From: Seriola aureovittata
Taxonomy: Eukaryota > Chordata > Actinopteri > Carangiformes > Carangidae
Direction of reading: 5' to 3'
NCBI RefSeq assembly: GCF_021018895.1
Contig: NC_079384.1
Location: 1,383,640-1,447,639, forward strand
Length of the DNA stretch: 64,000 nt
In this document: in pieces, positions 1 through 12,055 of the stretch
How positions within the stretch are numbered: the first letter of the stretch is position 1
Layout: each line of letters opens with the position of its first letter
Made by a program: the position numbers and the translations under genes
Notes under the pieces: generated by a model
Seen by the model: only the letters and a program-made list of their open reading frames with translations
What the model was told of the DNA's origin: nothing
The model's database searches: none

Positions 1-384
1 CCAACAAATCCAAACTGAACCGACTGGTTGTTTGTCAAACCTGCAAATCACCCAGGATTCATGTGTCTTCTGATTCTAACTCCAACTAAAACAGAAAATT
101 CTTGCTTTTACGTTCGTGTTTTTGTGTGGATCAAAGAAACAGGATACAAGTGTTATTGGGCTTTTCTATTTTACACAACCTGTTCCCCCCTGCTCCCAGT
201 CTTTATGCTGCACTGGACTAATCAGACATGAAAGCTCTATTAATCTTCTTACTCCCACTCCTGGAAACCAAAATGAATACGAATAAAAATGAACGAAAAA
301 ATGAATAAAATTTCCCAAAAGTTTTTCTTTCGACAAGCTGTCTCCATCTTTAAACTTTTAAAATGAGTCGGGGGAATATCTGTT

Positions 385-470
385 AATTCAATTCACTTCA
401 TTTCAGGAAACTGTATTTGTCCCCAGGGGGCAGTTTAACCAGCACCTAGAGTAAAAAACACAAACCAGCG
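385..470 (-). repeat. Retroposon tail-like fragment
   Basis: ATTCAATTCACTTCATTTCA followed by CTGTATTTGTCCCCAGGGGG resembles the ends of fish non-LTR retroposons whose tail reads AATTGCCCCTGGGGACAAAT-like on the other strand. It is short and weakly supported. Confidence 0.3.
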
Positions 471-630
471 GAAGACAAAGTTTACACATGAAGGCAACCA
501 ACATTAACTCTTAGAAAAAACCAACAAAGGTGCAAAATAATAAGCCATAATATTATAATGAGAAAGACATTAACACGGGAGAATGACATCACTAGAGCAA
601 ATAAATAACCGTACACATTTTTACACAATC

Positions 631-1293
631 CTGCAGGTGGACAGGTTCTGCAGGTGTACAGGTTCTGCAGGTGTACAGGTCCTGCAGGAGTACAGGTTCT
701 GCAGGTGTACAGGTCCTGCAGGAGTACAGGTCCTGCAGGTGTACAGGTCCTGGAGGTGTACAGGTCCTGCAGGAGTACAGGTCCTGCAGGTGTACAGGTC
801 CTGCAGGTGTACAGGTTCTGCAGGTGTACAGGTCCTGCAGGTGTACAGGTCCTGCAGGTGTACAGGTCCTGCAGGAGTACAGGTCCTGCAGGAGTACAGG
901 TCCTGCAGGTGTACAGGTCCTGCAGGAGTACAGGTTCTGCAGGTGTACAGGTCCTGCAGGAGTACAGGTCCTGCAGGAGTACAGGTTCTGCAGGTGTACA
1001 GGTCCTGCAGGAGTACAGGTCCTGCAGGTGTACAGGTCCTGGAGGTGTACAGGTCCTGCAGGTGTACAGGTCCTGCAGGAGTACAGGTTCTGCAGGTGTA
1101 CAGGTTCTGCAGGTGTACAGGTCCTGCAGGAGTACAGGTCCTGCAGGTGTACAGGTCCTGCAGGAGTACAGGTCCTGCAGGTGTACAGGTTCTGCAGGTG
1201 TACAGGTCCTACAGGTGTACAGGTCCTGGAGGTGGACAGGTCCTGCAGGTGTACAGGTCCTGCAGGAGTACAGGTCCTGCAGGTGTACAGGTT
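631..1293. repeat. 17-bp minisatellite, about 39 copies
   Basis: Tandem units of CTGCAGGTGTACAGGTC repeat head to tail. Two main variable positions are GTGTACA versus GAGTACA and GGTCC versus GGTTC, and a few units read CTGGAGG or CTACAGG. Nearly every unit has a PstI site (CTGCAG) and many carry the CAGGTG E-box. Because 17 is not a multiple of three and the unit has no stop, all + frames and a minus frame stay open, so the 217-251 codon ORFs here are artefacts. Confidence 0.97.
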
Positions 1294-2935
1294 CACACAG
1301 GGTGATGGGGGTGGGTGGGGCTGAATCTTCCTGAAGGCCAGCTTCATATAATAAAAGCTGTTATTACGGTGTTTGTCTTCAGACAGAAAGATGAGTCTGA
1401 CATGTGAAGAACATGTTGTCTCTGTTGTCTCCCGTCACATTGTGATGTTTGATTGACGATCATTGTGCAGAGGCCTGTTTAGTAAAGTGAACACACAAAC
1501 ACAGGAGATGCTCTGGCGCTTGTCATTGCTTTATGATTGGACGATAAGAGGCAGCAAGAGCAAATGGAGCAGCACTCGTTCCCACTTCAGAAGCTGTTGC
1601 TGCTGTATAACACTGGACCATCCCCTCCTGCAGCTCAGACCGGGGGGGGGGGGGGTCCATAAAACTCCAGGATGTCAGTCAGCTTTTACTCACAGGTTCA
1701 AATGAATTCATGAAACAGAATAGACGTGGGAACATGGACACATTAGTTATATGTGTTGTAGAAATGAAATCCATTCATTCTTGTCTTGTTCTCAGTGCAG
1801 CGTCTCCTCAGTAAAAAGAAAGTGACTTTCGCAGAAGTTCACGTTATATTTTACATGTTTTTGTTTTCAATGTCAAACGGCACTAATTACTCCACACGAG
1901 ACTCGTCAGCCATTAAAATGGAGGTGAAACGTGCTGCAGTGATGAACTCATGAACATGATGTCGGTCGGGAAGAAAACGCTGCACTGGATCCAGAATTGA
2001 TCCACAATTCAGAAATCAGTCTTTCCCTCTTGGTTTTCTTTTTTCCTCCGGCTGGAAAAAAAGAAAAATCTTTTGTTCAGATCAATCCTGAACAGATTGT
2101 TCTCACTGTCTGTCTCATTATTCAATTGGCTTATTGATGCAGTGGTTGCACAGAGAGGAAAAGACACATTTAAGAAATATCTCTTAGACAGGAGCTGGAG
2201 ATACAGAGGAAAAGAACCCGGTGTAAATGTCACATCTTGTTCTTTTTAATCTAAATCTATAGATGTGTGTGAATCTCCAAAGTTTTAAATTTGCTGAGTG
2301 GACATTTTCCTCAGTTGTATCACAGACACAGTTTGTGCTTTTGATTTTCCGTTGACTTGTGAGGTTTGAGGAGTCTGGACCTGCTGCTGGTTCCTTTGAC
2401 TCTTGGTGTAATATTCATCTTTTTAATCTGGTTCCATTATTTTAAATGTGTGAACTGAGTTCCTGATCAAAATGTGAATTTAAAAGGTTTTATCTTTTTA
2501 ACAAACCCTCAAAAGCTCTTAACGGTCAGGGTCATTCATCTTCTCTGAAAGAGCTGAGGAGCCTGTTGGACACTGCACACTGTGCCAGCAGAGAGCAGGG
2601 CCGTTCAGCTGGAGCCACAGAGTCATGATTTAAATGGAACCAACACCAAACAACTCACAACCGAAGGGTCTGGGTCCAAGAGTCTGGGTCCAGCCTCTCT
2701 ACGTCTGAGAGCAGCCCCAACACTTCCCTCTTTGACAAGGCTCATAGTGTGGACCGGCCCGTTAAGCCTAGACGGCCAGGGGACTTCCCATGATGCACCG
2801 AGCTCCTTCTCTCCCTCCCCATCTGTACACATTCATATCTCATTAATACGTGTTATTAACTTGGCTTCTTCTCCCTCCTGTAGCTTTGTGTTTTCTCTCC
2901 TGCTGCTCTCTGCAGGTATTTCTTCCTCCAGACTC
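1294..2935. other. ca10 upstream intron, no gene seen
   Basis: Non-coding sequence with a short G run at 1641-1653. No splice-flanked frame, RNA gene or recognised repeat was found. Confidence 0.6.
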
Positions 2936-3235
2936 TGGATCTGTTTACTGCAAACCACATATTCAATTCAATTTAATTCAATTAGATTCAATTCAATTCA
3001 ATTCGGTGCTTTTATTGTCATTGCACAGTGTACAACGAAATGAAGTGTCTCCAGTGGCTCATGCAGGAAGTAGACATATTACACTCTCTGTAAATAAATA
3101 TAAAACAAACAGTAAATTGTATAAAAATAGAGGTTTAAAAGCAGAATACGTAGATGTACGCAGTTATATTGCACATGTGCAGGTAATCACTTGGGCTGTG
3201 TATTTATTACAGCCTGATCTTCAGCAGTAATGGCA
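2936..3235 (-). repeat. LINE 3'-tail-like fragment
   Basis: On the minus strand a body with TTCGTTGTACACTGTGCAAT and GACAATAAAAGCACCGAATT runs into (GAATT)n repeats at 2963-3003. This arrangement is typical of the 3' end of L2-type LINEs in fish. No reverse-transcriptase sequence is visible. Confidence 0.5.
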
Positions 3236-3260
3236 CCTGGATAAGAACGAGTCAGGAAAG

Positions 3261-3793
3261 GAGAGGAGGTGCCCTGAGGGGGAGGAGGTGACCTGGGGGA
3301 GAGGAGGTGACCTGAGGGGGAGGAGGTGACCTAAGAGGAGGTGACCTGAGGGGGAGAGGTGACCTGGGGGAGAGGAGGTGACCTGAGGGGGAGGAGGTGA
3401 CCTAAGAGGAGGTGACCTAAGAGGAGGTTACCTGGGGGAGAGGAGGTGACCTAAGAGGAGGTTACCTGGGGGAGAGGAGGTGACCTGGGGGAGAGGAGGT
3501 GACCTGGGGAAGAGGAGGTGACCTGGGGGAGGAGGTGCCCTGGGGAAGAGGAGGTGACCTAAGAGGAGGTGACCTGGGGGAGAGGAGGTGACCTGGGGGA
3601 GAGGAGGTGACCTGGGGGAGAGGAGGTGACCTGGGGGAGAGGAGGTGACCTGGGGAAGAGGAGGTGACCTGGGGAAGAGGAGGTGACCTAAGAGGAGGTG
3701 ACCTAAGAGGAGGTGACCTGGGGGAGGAGGTGACCTGGGGGAGAGGAGGTGACCTGAGGGGGAGGAGGTGACCTAAGAGGAGGTGACCTGGGG
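3261..3793. repeat. GA-rich minisatellite built on GAGGAGGTGACCT
   Basis: Units of about 15 to 20 bases repeat from near 3261 to 3793. A fixed core GAGGAGGTGACCT is followed by a variable spacer (GGGGGAGA, GAGGGG, GGGGAAGA or AA). The core appears nearly 30 times. The + strand is strongly G-rich. TGACCT is the complement of the nuclear-receptor half-site AGGTCA, so the array is a dense run of such half-sites. Confidence 0.93.
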
Positions 3794-4591
3794 CAGATGC
3801 TTCTGTAAACGTCCTGTAGTGATGGGAACAGAGCGCCAGTGATTTGTCGTGCCGCTCTTTAAGGAGCCTTCGTGTCTGTGGCGGTGCAGCTGTCTAACTG
3901 CACAATTTCATTACTATTATTATTGTTAGCAGCAGTATTTACATATTAACTGTATATCTCTATGTGGAACTTGCATTGTGCTGCGATCCCGGTTCTCGAG
4001 GGTTCTTCACATTTACAGGACGCAGATTTACTGTCGCCAGGTGTTTGCTCATGATGGGATGTTGTGTCTCTGTAAATAACATTATAGAGTTCAGTCTAGA
4101 CCTGCTCTATATGAGAAGTGTCCTGTTGTGATTTGGCTGCATATAAATAAAAGTGACACCTCACAGCTCCAGGTAGTAACCACATGCACACACACACGGG
4201 TTAGCAGGGGGTCAGCAGGGGGTCAGCAGGGACCATAGATCACCTGGGAACTTGACAACCCCGCGCCAAATAAGCCGAACCGTCCCTTTAATCCGGCCCT
4301 GGTGGTTTGGTAACATTGTCTAAAAGGTGCTGCCTGCGAACAGACCCTGTAGCCTGGTCTCAGATCCTGTCAGGCCCTTTGGGGTCCGACAACTGACACC
4401 AGGAGGGACCAGGACCTCAGTCTGCTCCCTCTTTAATCAAAAGTGGAACTCAGTCCTGAAAGTTAAACCACGTTCGGACTGTAGTCCCAGAGAACCACAG
4501 CTCGATCGATACGTATAATAATGTGGGCGGCCCTGGGGAGCGGTACAGCACACATCTGGAGAATGAGAGGGTCAGCATATGTTTCCACAAC

Positions 4592-4594
<3 letters not shown>

Positions 4595-4624
<30 letters not shown>
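4595..4624. repeat. (TG)15 microsatellite
   Basis: Uninterrupted TG repeat. A short (AC)n follows at 4702-4716. Confidence 0.95.
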
Positions 4625-4628
<4 letters not shown>

Positions 4629-5058
4629 GAGCTGACAGTGACAGCTGGCTGGTGGATGGCACAGAGGCCAACTGATGCAGGGATAAGCGTCTCAGCAATA
4701 AACACACACACACACATGTAGAGAAAAAGTAGATCTTCTATAATGCAAGCTGCTCTGAGCCGCAGAGACAGAGGTGATAATGTGGGTGGCAAGGGTGTGA
4801 AAATATGCGTCCATTTACATGCTCTAGTTAGAATCCAGGGCGCACACAGATGTAAACACACGGTCGCTGCAGTAAAGAAAAGAAGGGAAACACATTTATT
4901 TTGAAGGCGGGCGAAGCATCGAGACGACCTGTTAGTCTGGAACGTGTCCTCGCTCCTCCTCGGAGACGAGGACGTGGACGCACCCTGAGGATTGATGACA
5001 GCGTTGGAGAGAGAGGTGGCAAAAGGCTCTGCTGCTATTGGTACAGCGCTGTGGGAGA

Positions 5059-5060
<2 letters not shown>

Positions 5061-5094
<34 letters not shown>
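5061..5094. repeat. (GT)17 microsatellite
   Basis: Uninterrupted GT repeat. Confidence 0.95.
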
Positions 5095-5097
<3 letters not shown>

Positions 5098-5203
5098 TTC
5101 ATGCGCGAATGCATGTGTGATTATGAGTCGTACTTTTGAACTCCCCTGCTCCCACTAGTGCACGAGAGTGTACTTTAGAGAGAGAGTGAGCTTGTGAGTG
5201 GGT

Positions 5204-5204
<1 letters not shown>

Positions 5205-5250
<46 letters not shown>

Positions 5251-5296
5251 GCGTGTGCGTGTGTGTGTGCGTGCGTGTGTGTGTGCGTGTGTGTGT
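5205..5296. repeat. (GT)n microsatellite with GC interruptions
   Basis: About 92 bases of GT with GTGC interruptions in the right half. Confidence 0.95.
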
Positions 5297-5659
5297 AGGA
5301 AAGAGAAAAAAAGAAGGAGGTAATGATCAAGATCTGCAGGACCAGAACCATATTTCCCTCAGGCCTCAGTGTGTAGGACTTGTTTTCAATGTCCTCCCTC
5401 TTTCTTTTTTCCTTTTTCTTTCTTTCTAAAAACAGAGCAGCTTAAGGACAGAAACTGTGAGCGGATCCTTTACCGACCCCCCCCCCCATGAAAATCTAGT
5501 TTTTATCCTTGTTAACGTGTCCATGTGATGTTCATATGATGCAAGACGTATCTGAGTGTTTCCACCTTGAGCTGCAGCGAACTAATGACCAGAATCCTTC
5601 ATAGACAAACAGTGTGCCAGATGAAGATGACGTGCACAAATAATATGTAATAATAATAA

Positions 5660-5745
5660 TATGTAGCAAACGGCCGCTGCGTTTAGGACTGAGCCTTCAT
5701 GGCGCTCGCTCCACCAGGTGAGCCACCGGGCGCCCGAAACACGAT
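5660..5745 (-). repeat. tRNA-derived SINE head fragment
   Basis: The minus strand reads GGGCGCCCGGTGGCTCACCT, then GGTGGAGCGAGCGCCATGAA and GGCTCAGTCCTAAACGCAGC. This resembles the tRNA-like head of a fish SINE with an A-box. The B-box and tail are not kept. Confidence 0.5.
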
Positions 5746-5930
5746 TATTTTATTAAAGGAGGACAAAGAATCTTTCTTTCTTTCTTTCTTACATTAAAAA
5801 TGGCTACACAAAATGGCGGCTGTGTATTCAGGCTGAGTGTGTGGTAATGATTTAGCATTATCCCGCCGCGGTGAGCATCTCTCATCCGGTTCAGCATCCT
5901 AGTAAGCAGGAGGATCCCAGGGGTGTGACG

Positions 5931-5962
5931 GTGTGTGTGTGGTGTGTGTGTGTGTGTGTGTG
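5931..5962. repeat. Interrupted (GT)n microsatellite
   Basis: Two GT runs separated by a GG step. Confidence 0.9.
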
Positions 5963-7354
5963 CATGCTGAGTTTTTTTGTTTTCTGTATGAGGGGATTGA
6001 TCTCAGTGTTATTCACAGGAAGGTTTTAAAGGTTCAAAGCTCGCTCTGGCACTCTCTCTGTTCTCTCCCCAAAGACACGGCATTGATGTTTTACTTTCCG
6101 ATGCGTTGTTTAGGAATAAAGGTGAAAAAAGAAAAAGAGGCTGAGGTGCTAAATAGGATGCTACCCATCAGAATGCCAATACAGTGGAGGGGGGGAGGGA
6201 GTTTTACCTTAATGGATCTGAGAGGAGAGTCACAGATATAAACTCAATACCATGTGAAGCTGCGTCAGACGTGTCCACGTTATCAGATCTGTTCAGACGG
6301 ACGCGTCTAATGACGGCCATCGTTTCCACATTACAGATATCTGGAGGTGATTACCTCCACACAGCTGCTGCTCAGCTATCCCCATTGACTGACATTAGCG
6401 CTGTGATAGTCGACTCGGCTGAGTTGCCTGCGATCGATGGTTGCCGGCTCTCAGGGAAGCCACAGGGTATCGATCCGGTATTAGCACGACCGTTAAGAGA
6501 TATTGACCCTGACCATCTCAATGTGTCCCGTGCACCAGTGGTCAGTGGCCTTGAGGCTGCTAGAGATGCAGTATGACTGGCATGTTGATGCCTCAGTCGC
6601 CTAGCAACCGTCTCACAATATCAGGAATCCATGAGAGCAAATACATCTGTATTGTATAATACACTGCTGTTACATTAACACTGTCTGACCTGTGGTACAG
6701 CACATACACACCTCTGTAGTATTATGTATGATTATTCCTGCATTCACACATATTTAATGTAGCAGAGGTCAACAATAGGCGGACTGAGGTCCGGACCCAG
6801 AGGCCGTCCTACCCAGACCTTTAATTATAGACAATTATTACATTTTCATGGTGTTTCTTTTTTAACTGGCACCGTTTTTTTAGGTTTTACAACACTGGTC
6901 ACGTGATGCTACTCAGCCAATCACTGCGACTGGAGTCAGCGAAAGAGGTGAACCAGATACCTGACTGACTGACTGAGTGATGGTACTTCTAACACTTCTT
7001 AGCAGAGTGCTGAGCCGCACATCGCTGAGGAACTGCAGAGGAGCGGAGCAGCGCTTCAGGATGAAACACTTCCATGTATCATTATTACTAAAGGAGACAG
7101 AGGGATAACTAAACATAAAACACGGCGAGCAGCGAGAGAGAGGGAGGGAGGGAGAGAAGTCATTGGTAACGAGGCTTCGTACTAACCGCTCTGACCAACT
7201 CTACATATCAAACAGGGAGTTAGACGTAAAGACCTGCCTCTAATAAAAGTCTGTGACGTTCTGGAGTTGAAGAAAATAAAAGGTTGTGGATCCCTGACAG
7301 AAGCCGTTCTCCGTGTGAGGAGTAAAATGAAGAGAACTTCATCTAACTGTTTTC

Positions 7355-7540
7355 TCCGATAGCTCTCCGGGATGAGATCGCGCTTGAAGGTTGTTTTATT
7401 GCCGTGACGGCGCGGGTTCGACTCCGGACTGTAGCGCTTTGCTTCATGTAATCCTCTTTCTCTTTTCCGTCTCTCTTTCTCACTATGACTGATAAAGAGC
7501 CTGGAAAAATAACTTCAAAAATAAAAGCACAAAGCTCACC
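7355..7540 (+). repeat. tRNA-derived SINE copy
   Basis: A tRNA-like head (GATAGCTCTCCGGGATGAGA) leads to a good B-box, GGTTCGACTCC, at 7414-7424. It is followed by TTTGCTTCATGTAATCCTCT and TCTCTTTCTCACTATGACTG, the pyrimidine-rich body seen in many fish SINEs, and AATAAAAGCAC. No cloverleaf with a proper acceptor stem can be formed by eye, so it is not called a tRNA gene. Confidence 0.55.
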
Positions 7541-9399
7541 TGATGGAGAACTAATATAGTAAACCTCATATTATACTAATGCTAAGAGTCATAGTGTAGT
7601 AAGGCTGTTATTAATTGGCTGTAATAACAGGAACAAAAAGGTTGCTACGGCTAAAGTGTTAGCACATATGAATAAACATTAGCATTTATCTGACGACATG
7701 TTTCTGAGCAATAATAAGTCCTTTCATTCCTGTTCAGGTTTCCACCAATAAGGAATCTGTCTCTTTAGCTGATAAATTCAATGTTCCCTGGCTAGTTGCT
7801 AACGTTGGCTAACAACAAGGAGCTGCAATAGGCTTCAGATCTCTGAACTGCAGAGGCTGATGATCAATTTCATTCTTTTTTTTAATCCTATATACTTCTT
7901 TATTATTTAGTTTTATTTCATACACAACCTGGTGAGCAGCTTTATTAAAACTACATCAACAAGAACCACTGGGATTTATAATTACGCTCAGTTTTCTGTT
8001 TGTGTGTTTGCTGCATGTTGCACTGATATGAGGGAGGGGGAGTGTGAATAGCAGAGGTGGCTCATGTGTCTGTTTGAAAGTGAGCTATCTCTTATCTTTT
8101 TAATGTATGAATATGATGAATTTCCTCCTTGAATTTGAGCTTTACATGCTGCACATCATCTAACATGCGCCCTGACAGTAGCTCGGCTCTGATCTTTTAT
8201 TGCATATTATTGTAGAGCGACTTCTTTCATCAGGCCTTTTACTACTATCATGGTTTTTGTGACAGATTTTTTTTAGGGATATTAGTGCTGCAATCATGAG
8301 TCTCAAACCTATTTCAAATGCTGCTGCACCAGATTATTGCACCAGCAGTCTAGTTTTCTCAAGGAACACCTACACAGCTCTATAAATCCAGGTTGTTATT
8401 ATATCCTGGTGCAACTGAGGAGGGAGTTTTTGTATAATAACTAGAAATATAAGCCTGCTGTCTATGTGGAAATTCAGGAATTCATTTGGGTGATTATTCC
8501 TATCTTCTGTTTTTTTTTTTTGTGCAGCCCAAATTCTGGCGCTGTATTACTCACATTGATCTTGGCTGCAGCACAAAATCCCAGGTAGCTCGGGATGCCA
8601 GTCCACGAGAGGCTGTGCTGAAAAGGAATCACTAATCAGGGACTGGCAAGGAGATAGACTGAGGTGGAGCTGGAATAATACAGTGGCAGAGGAGGTCCAC
8701 TTCGTCAGCGCTGTTTGATCATCAACAGATCCGAGTGTTTCGCAGTGTTGGTTCTTCAGACGACTTCCACTGGGAATAAACCTCCACAACTTGTGGTTAT
8801 ATACTGTATCTACTGCATGTGATAAAAATCAGCAGCATAAATACACATTACATTTGATTCAGAACAGTGAATGTACTTCAGGTACATATGCAGTGGTGGA
8901 GTGGTAATCGGGGGGGTCAGGAGAATCCTAGGTTAGCGTTAGCATTTCAGGCTGGGGCCGGACGGATTATTGTGTAAATTACTAATATTGCGTTATCTAC
9001 CTTGCTGAAGGCTGGAATATAAAGAACACAACCCCACTCCTGCAGGGCGCTTGAACTCTTAATTCCCAGGTAAAATTAAGTGCCCCTTTAAAAACACAGT
9101 GAAATGGAATCTTTACTTTTTCTATGTAATTAATGTTGAATTTTGAGTTTTGGATTTGGAAGTAGAAACAATGTCTTTACCTATGACTTAAGGTAAATAA
9201 AAGATTTGTTGTGACTGGTGAGGCGGAAGATATGGACTATTTATGAAGCTCAAATATTCAGAATAACGCGTTTGGGCAGCGACAGACAGAAAATGATTAG
9301 TTCAGAATTTGAAACACAGAGTTTAAGACATGATTTAGGACTGCTTGGTCTACACTTTATTCAAGATTTGGGACTTTTTAGCCAAGACACGGCAGAAAC

Positions 9400-9766
9400 T
9401 TAAAAGGAGCTATTTGTAAGTTTTGCTACTGCTACATAGCCAGCGTTAGCATTAACAGCTGTTTACTTACCAGCTTAAGCTATTGTTGCATTTACAACAC
9501 AAGAGGTTATAAAACGTCCTCTGAGTCACTGGATGCTACAGTGACTCAGTATTGGAAAGAGATGAGATGGTCTGGCCACACCGGAGCTAGCTGGTTAGCA
9601 TGCTAACTTCAGTTGAAGGGTTTCTTTCCATTGCTGGAGACAGCTGATGGTGAGTAAAGGAACAAAGCTTGATGCTGAAAAGTTTCTTCTAGACTGGTAA
9701 GTGAACAGCTGTTGATGCTAACGTTAGCTACCTAGCAAGAGAAAAACTTACAAGTGGCTCCTTTAA
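9400..9766 (+). mobile_element. MITE-like element with about 75-bp terminal inverted repeats, copy 1
   Basis: The left end TTAAAAGGAGCTATTTGTAA continues to ACAGCTGTTTACTTACCAG. The right end is its imperfect complement, from CTGGTAAGTGAACAGCTG to AAGTGGCTCCTTTAA. The middle is non-coding. The structure fits a non-autonomous DNA transposon. A second copy lies at 30451 in the opposite orientation, judged by the central segment. Confidence 0.8.
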
Positions 9767-10043
9767 GGCACCATCATCACATAATCTGACGTGAAGAAAT
9801 GTTTTGTAGTCTGGTCCTGCTGAAAGAGAAAAGCTGATAAAATATTTACTCTGTAAATCCGTATTGAAACAGGAGCAGCAGAGCATCTACAGAGGAAACT
9901 GAAACAGCCACCTGGTCCTCTGCCACTGTGACTGGTTTCTAGTGTTAATGAGTCAAGGACTCTGGAATGAGCCCTTCAACTTCGGTGTCCCCACTCTGAC
10001 ATGAGATGAAGTGAAAAAGCTTTAAAACAATAGAAGGCCTCCG

Positions 10044-10070
10044 CCCCCCCCCCCCCCCCCCCCCCCCCCC
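10044..10070. repeat. Poly-C tract, 27 bases
   Basis: Uninterrupted C run followed by a T run; similar C or G tracts occur at 32597-32616, 45903-45923 (G), 50579-50605 and 53624-53644. Confidence 0.95.
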
Positions 10071-11914
10071 TTTTTGTTTCACTGATTCATTTCTGAGTCT
10101 TTGATTCCTCTGTGTTTTGAGCTGTGCATCCAGCGCATCCCTGAACCCCGGCTTTCATCTCTCCCCCACTTAGCACACATTCATTTCACAGGCTATCTCG
10201 CTTCTTTCTCTCTTGTTTCTTCTTCGTCGATAGTCCTAACCTTGCCAGCCCCGTTTGTCTTTTCTCTTTTTTTTCTTCATCGTAGCCTCGAGATGTGAAC
10301 ACTAACCGTGAATCTGATAGAAATCGCGCTGGAGCTCGCTGTCCGCCGTCTTTACTCTATCGTGAGCGCCGTCCCACAGGCCTCCACTGTCCAGAGGCTT
10401 CACACAACTCAGATCACAAGGTTTCTCTGTGATTTTTGGGGCTTTGAAACACACTCCAGCCACTAGGAAACCAACTCTGTAGTCGCTTTCAGTTCACACT
10501 CCCAGAAAAGAGGCTGAGTGATAACGATGTGAAAAATCAGGGGGTTTAAATTTAGAGTTATTGCTGCCTTAGCCGCATAAAGAGAGCCTGAGGGCCAGGT
10601 ATAGGGCTTTCCCCTTATACAATCCCCAGTGGATCGCTCCTTACCACAAACAAAATAAATAAATCAGAGCCAAGTACCCAGGAGCAAAGTGTCTGCGTGG
10701 GCGACCTCCCCTATTTTAAGACACATTATGAGGACAAGTTTTTTTCTCCATCTCTTTGATTCACTTTCCATCCCCAGCCTCGCTGTTTTCCACCATACTC
10801 ATCCCTCTTTTTTCCCATTTCACCTCTCTATCTTCTCCCTGAACTGCAGTACAGCAAAAGCGATAATGTTATTTCTTCATTTTATGTCATTTGTGATTAC
10901 ACATAAAGCTCTGCTGCCAAAGGTGCTCTGCTTTACAAGTTAAATCCCAAACAACAACAGAGTACAGTATGTCAGCGCCATAATCTGTTTGGGTTTAACA
11001 TCCTTCATCTTCAAATGTGTTTGTTAAGTTGCTAAAGTGATTTTCAAATTAAAGCCCCCTCAGTCATTACAATAGTTGCTCTTAGGCTTTGTTCTGCTCA
11101 AGTGTTTTCTGAAGCACTGGGAGCAGCAGCAGAGACACGGAGCACGACCAAGTAAAAAACACAAACACGGGGCTTTCCACTTGAAAAATGGCCTCCGCAA
11201 TTTCCCGCAGAGGTCTGCTGTTGGAGCAGCTGGAGCTGTGGTATGAATCCTGATCTTCACAAAGAGATAAGATATAGTACTTCATGCAGGCTGACGCACA
11301 CATATGGCTCTGCTTTTTAACCACCCCGCAATGATAAGAGGGTGACAGCAGCTTTGCAGTCCCGCACTCTGTCTGAATGTTAATGAGGAAGCCGCTACAA
11401 TCGGAGCAGCTTCCACAGCTCCAGCAGGGAGCGGCGGGCTGACCAGTTTCCTGACGCTTATTTCATTTAATCCTGACCGGAGGGGTGTGTTCGAGGGACG
11501 CCGTGTGGACGTCACACAGGTGCATATGGGATATCCAGGCCATAACTCTTTCCTTTTGTACATTGAGGAAGAACTGAAACTTGATTCTGTAATGAAATAC
11601 ACAGCCACATGCACTCATGGTGATGGTGGTGTTTGAGCTGAGCATCCTCAGATCTTCTCTCTTTACAGTTGATCACAAAGCTCAGAAAATGTCTTCTTGT
11701 GAATCACTGACTCAAGTAAGTTTCCATATGAGGGAGGAATTTGCTGAATTTGTCGGGAAAGTCTCCCCGACAATCGAAGGGTGGTTCTGATCCTCGGTCG
11801 GGGTCGATGTTCGGCACAGATTACCTTGTAATCTATAAATAATCTATCACATGATTTTTTTAAAGTGTCATAATCAACCTAGTCGCCCTCCACCAACGTT
11901 GCGTGATAACCAGG

Positions 11915-12055
11915 TTCTAACACAACAGATGAGGAGTTTGTATGAATCCGTCGGTGACTTCAGCACCACGGACAGCGTCTCGGTTTCATCAGCACACAGC
12001 ACAGTGAGGCGGTGGGCTGGAGAGGGAGGGGGGAGGTGAACAACCCCCATCTGTT
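11915..12055 (+). repeat. Dispersed repeat with TTCAGCACCACGGACAGCG, copy 1
   Basis: GGTGACTTCAGCACCACGGA, GTGGGCTGGAGAGGGAGG and GAGGTGAACAAC occur in order here and again at 42940. The pair indicates a dispersed element of unknown type with a GT-like spacing difference inside. Confidence 0.55.

Larger units (their letters stand above)
3794..9399. other. Intronic sequence with microsatellites and SINE pieces
   Basis: Apart from the microsatellites and two SINE pieces listed, there are three tandem GGGGTCAGCA units near 4200. The block at 6180-6640 stays open for 130 codons and has a non-repetitive look (see findings). A GA-rich patch lies at 7135-7157. No ca10 exon was found. Confidence 0.55.

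Noticed and set aside
583..1347. Overlapping open frames of 217-251 codons on both strands
   Set aside because: They are read-through of the stop-free 17-bp minisatellite; the peptides are 17-residue repeats in every frame.
4198..4235. Telomere-like GGGTTAG repeat
   Set aside because: Only one GGGTTAG occurs; the rest are three GGGGTCAGCA units.
7400..7435. A tRNA gene based on GGTTCGACTCC
   Set aside because: There is a B-box but no matching acceptor stem, and the SINE-type body follows.
11282..11645. Minus-strand frames of 110 and 60 codons
   Set aside because: No splice signals, no recognisable motif, and no start context; likely chance in non-coding sequence.
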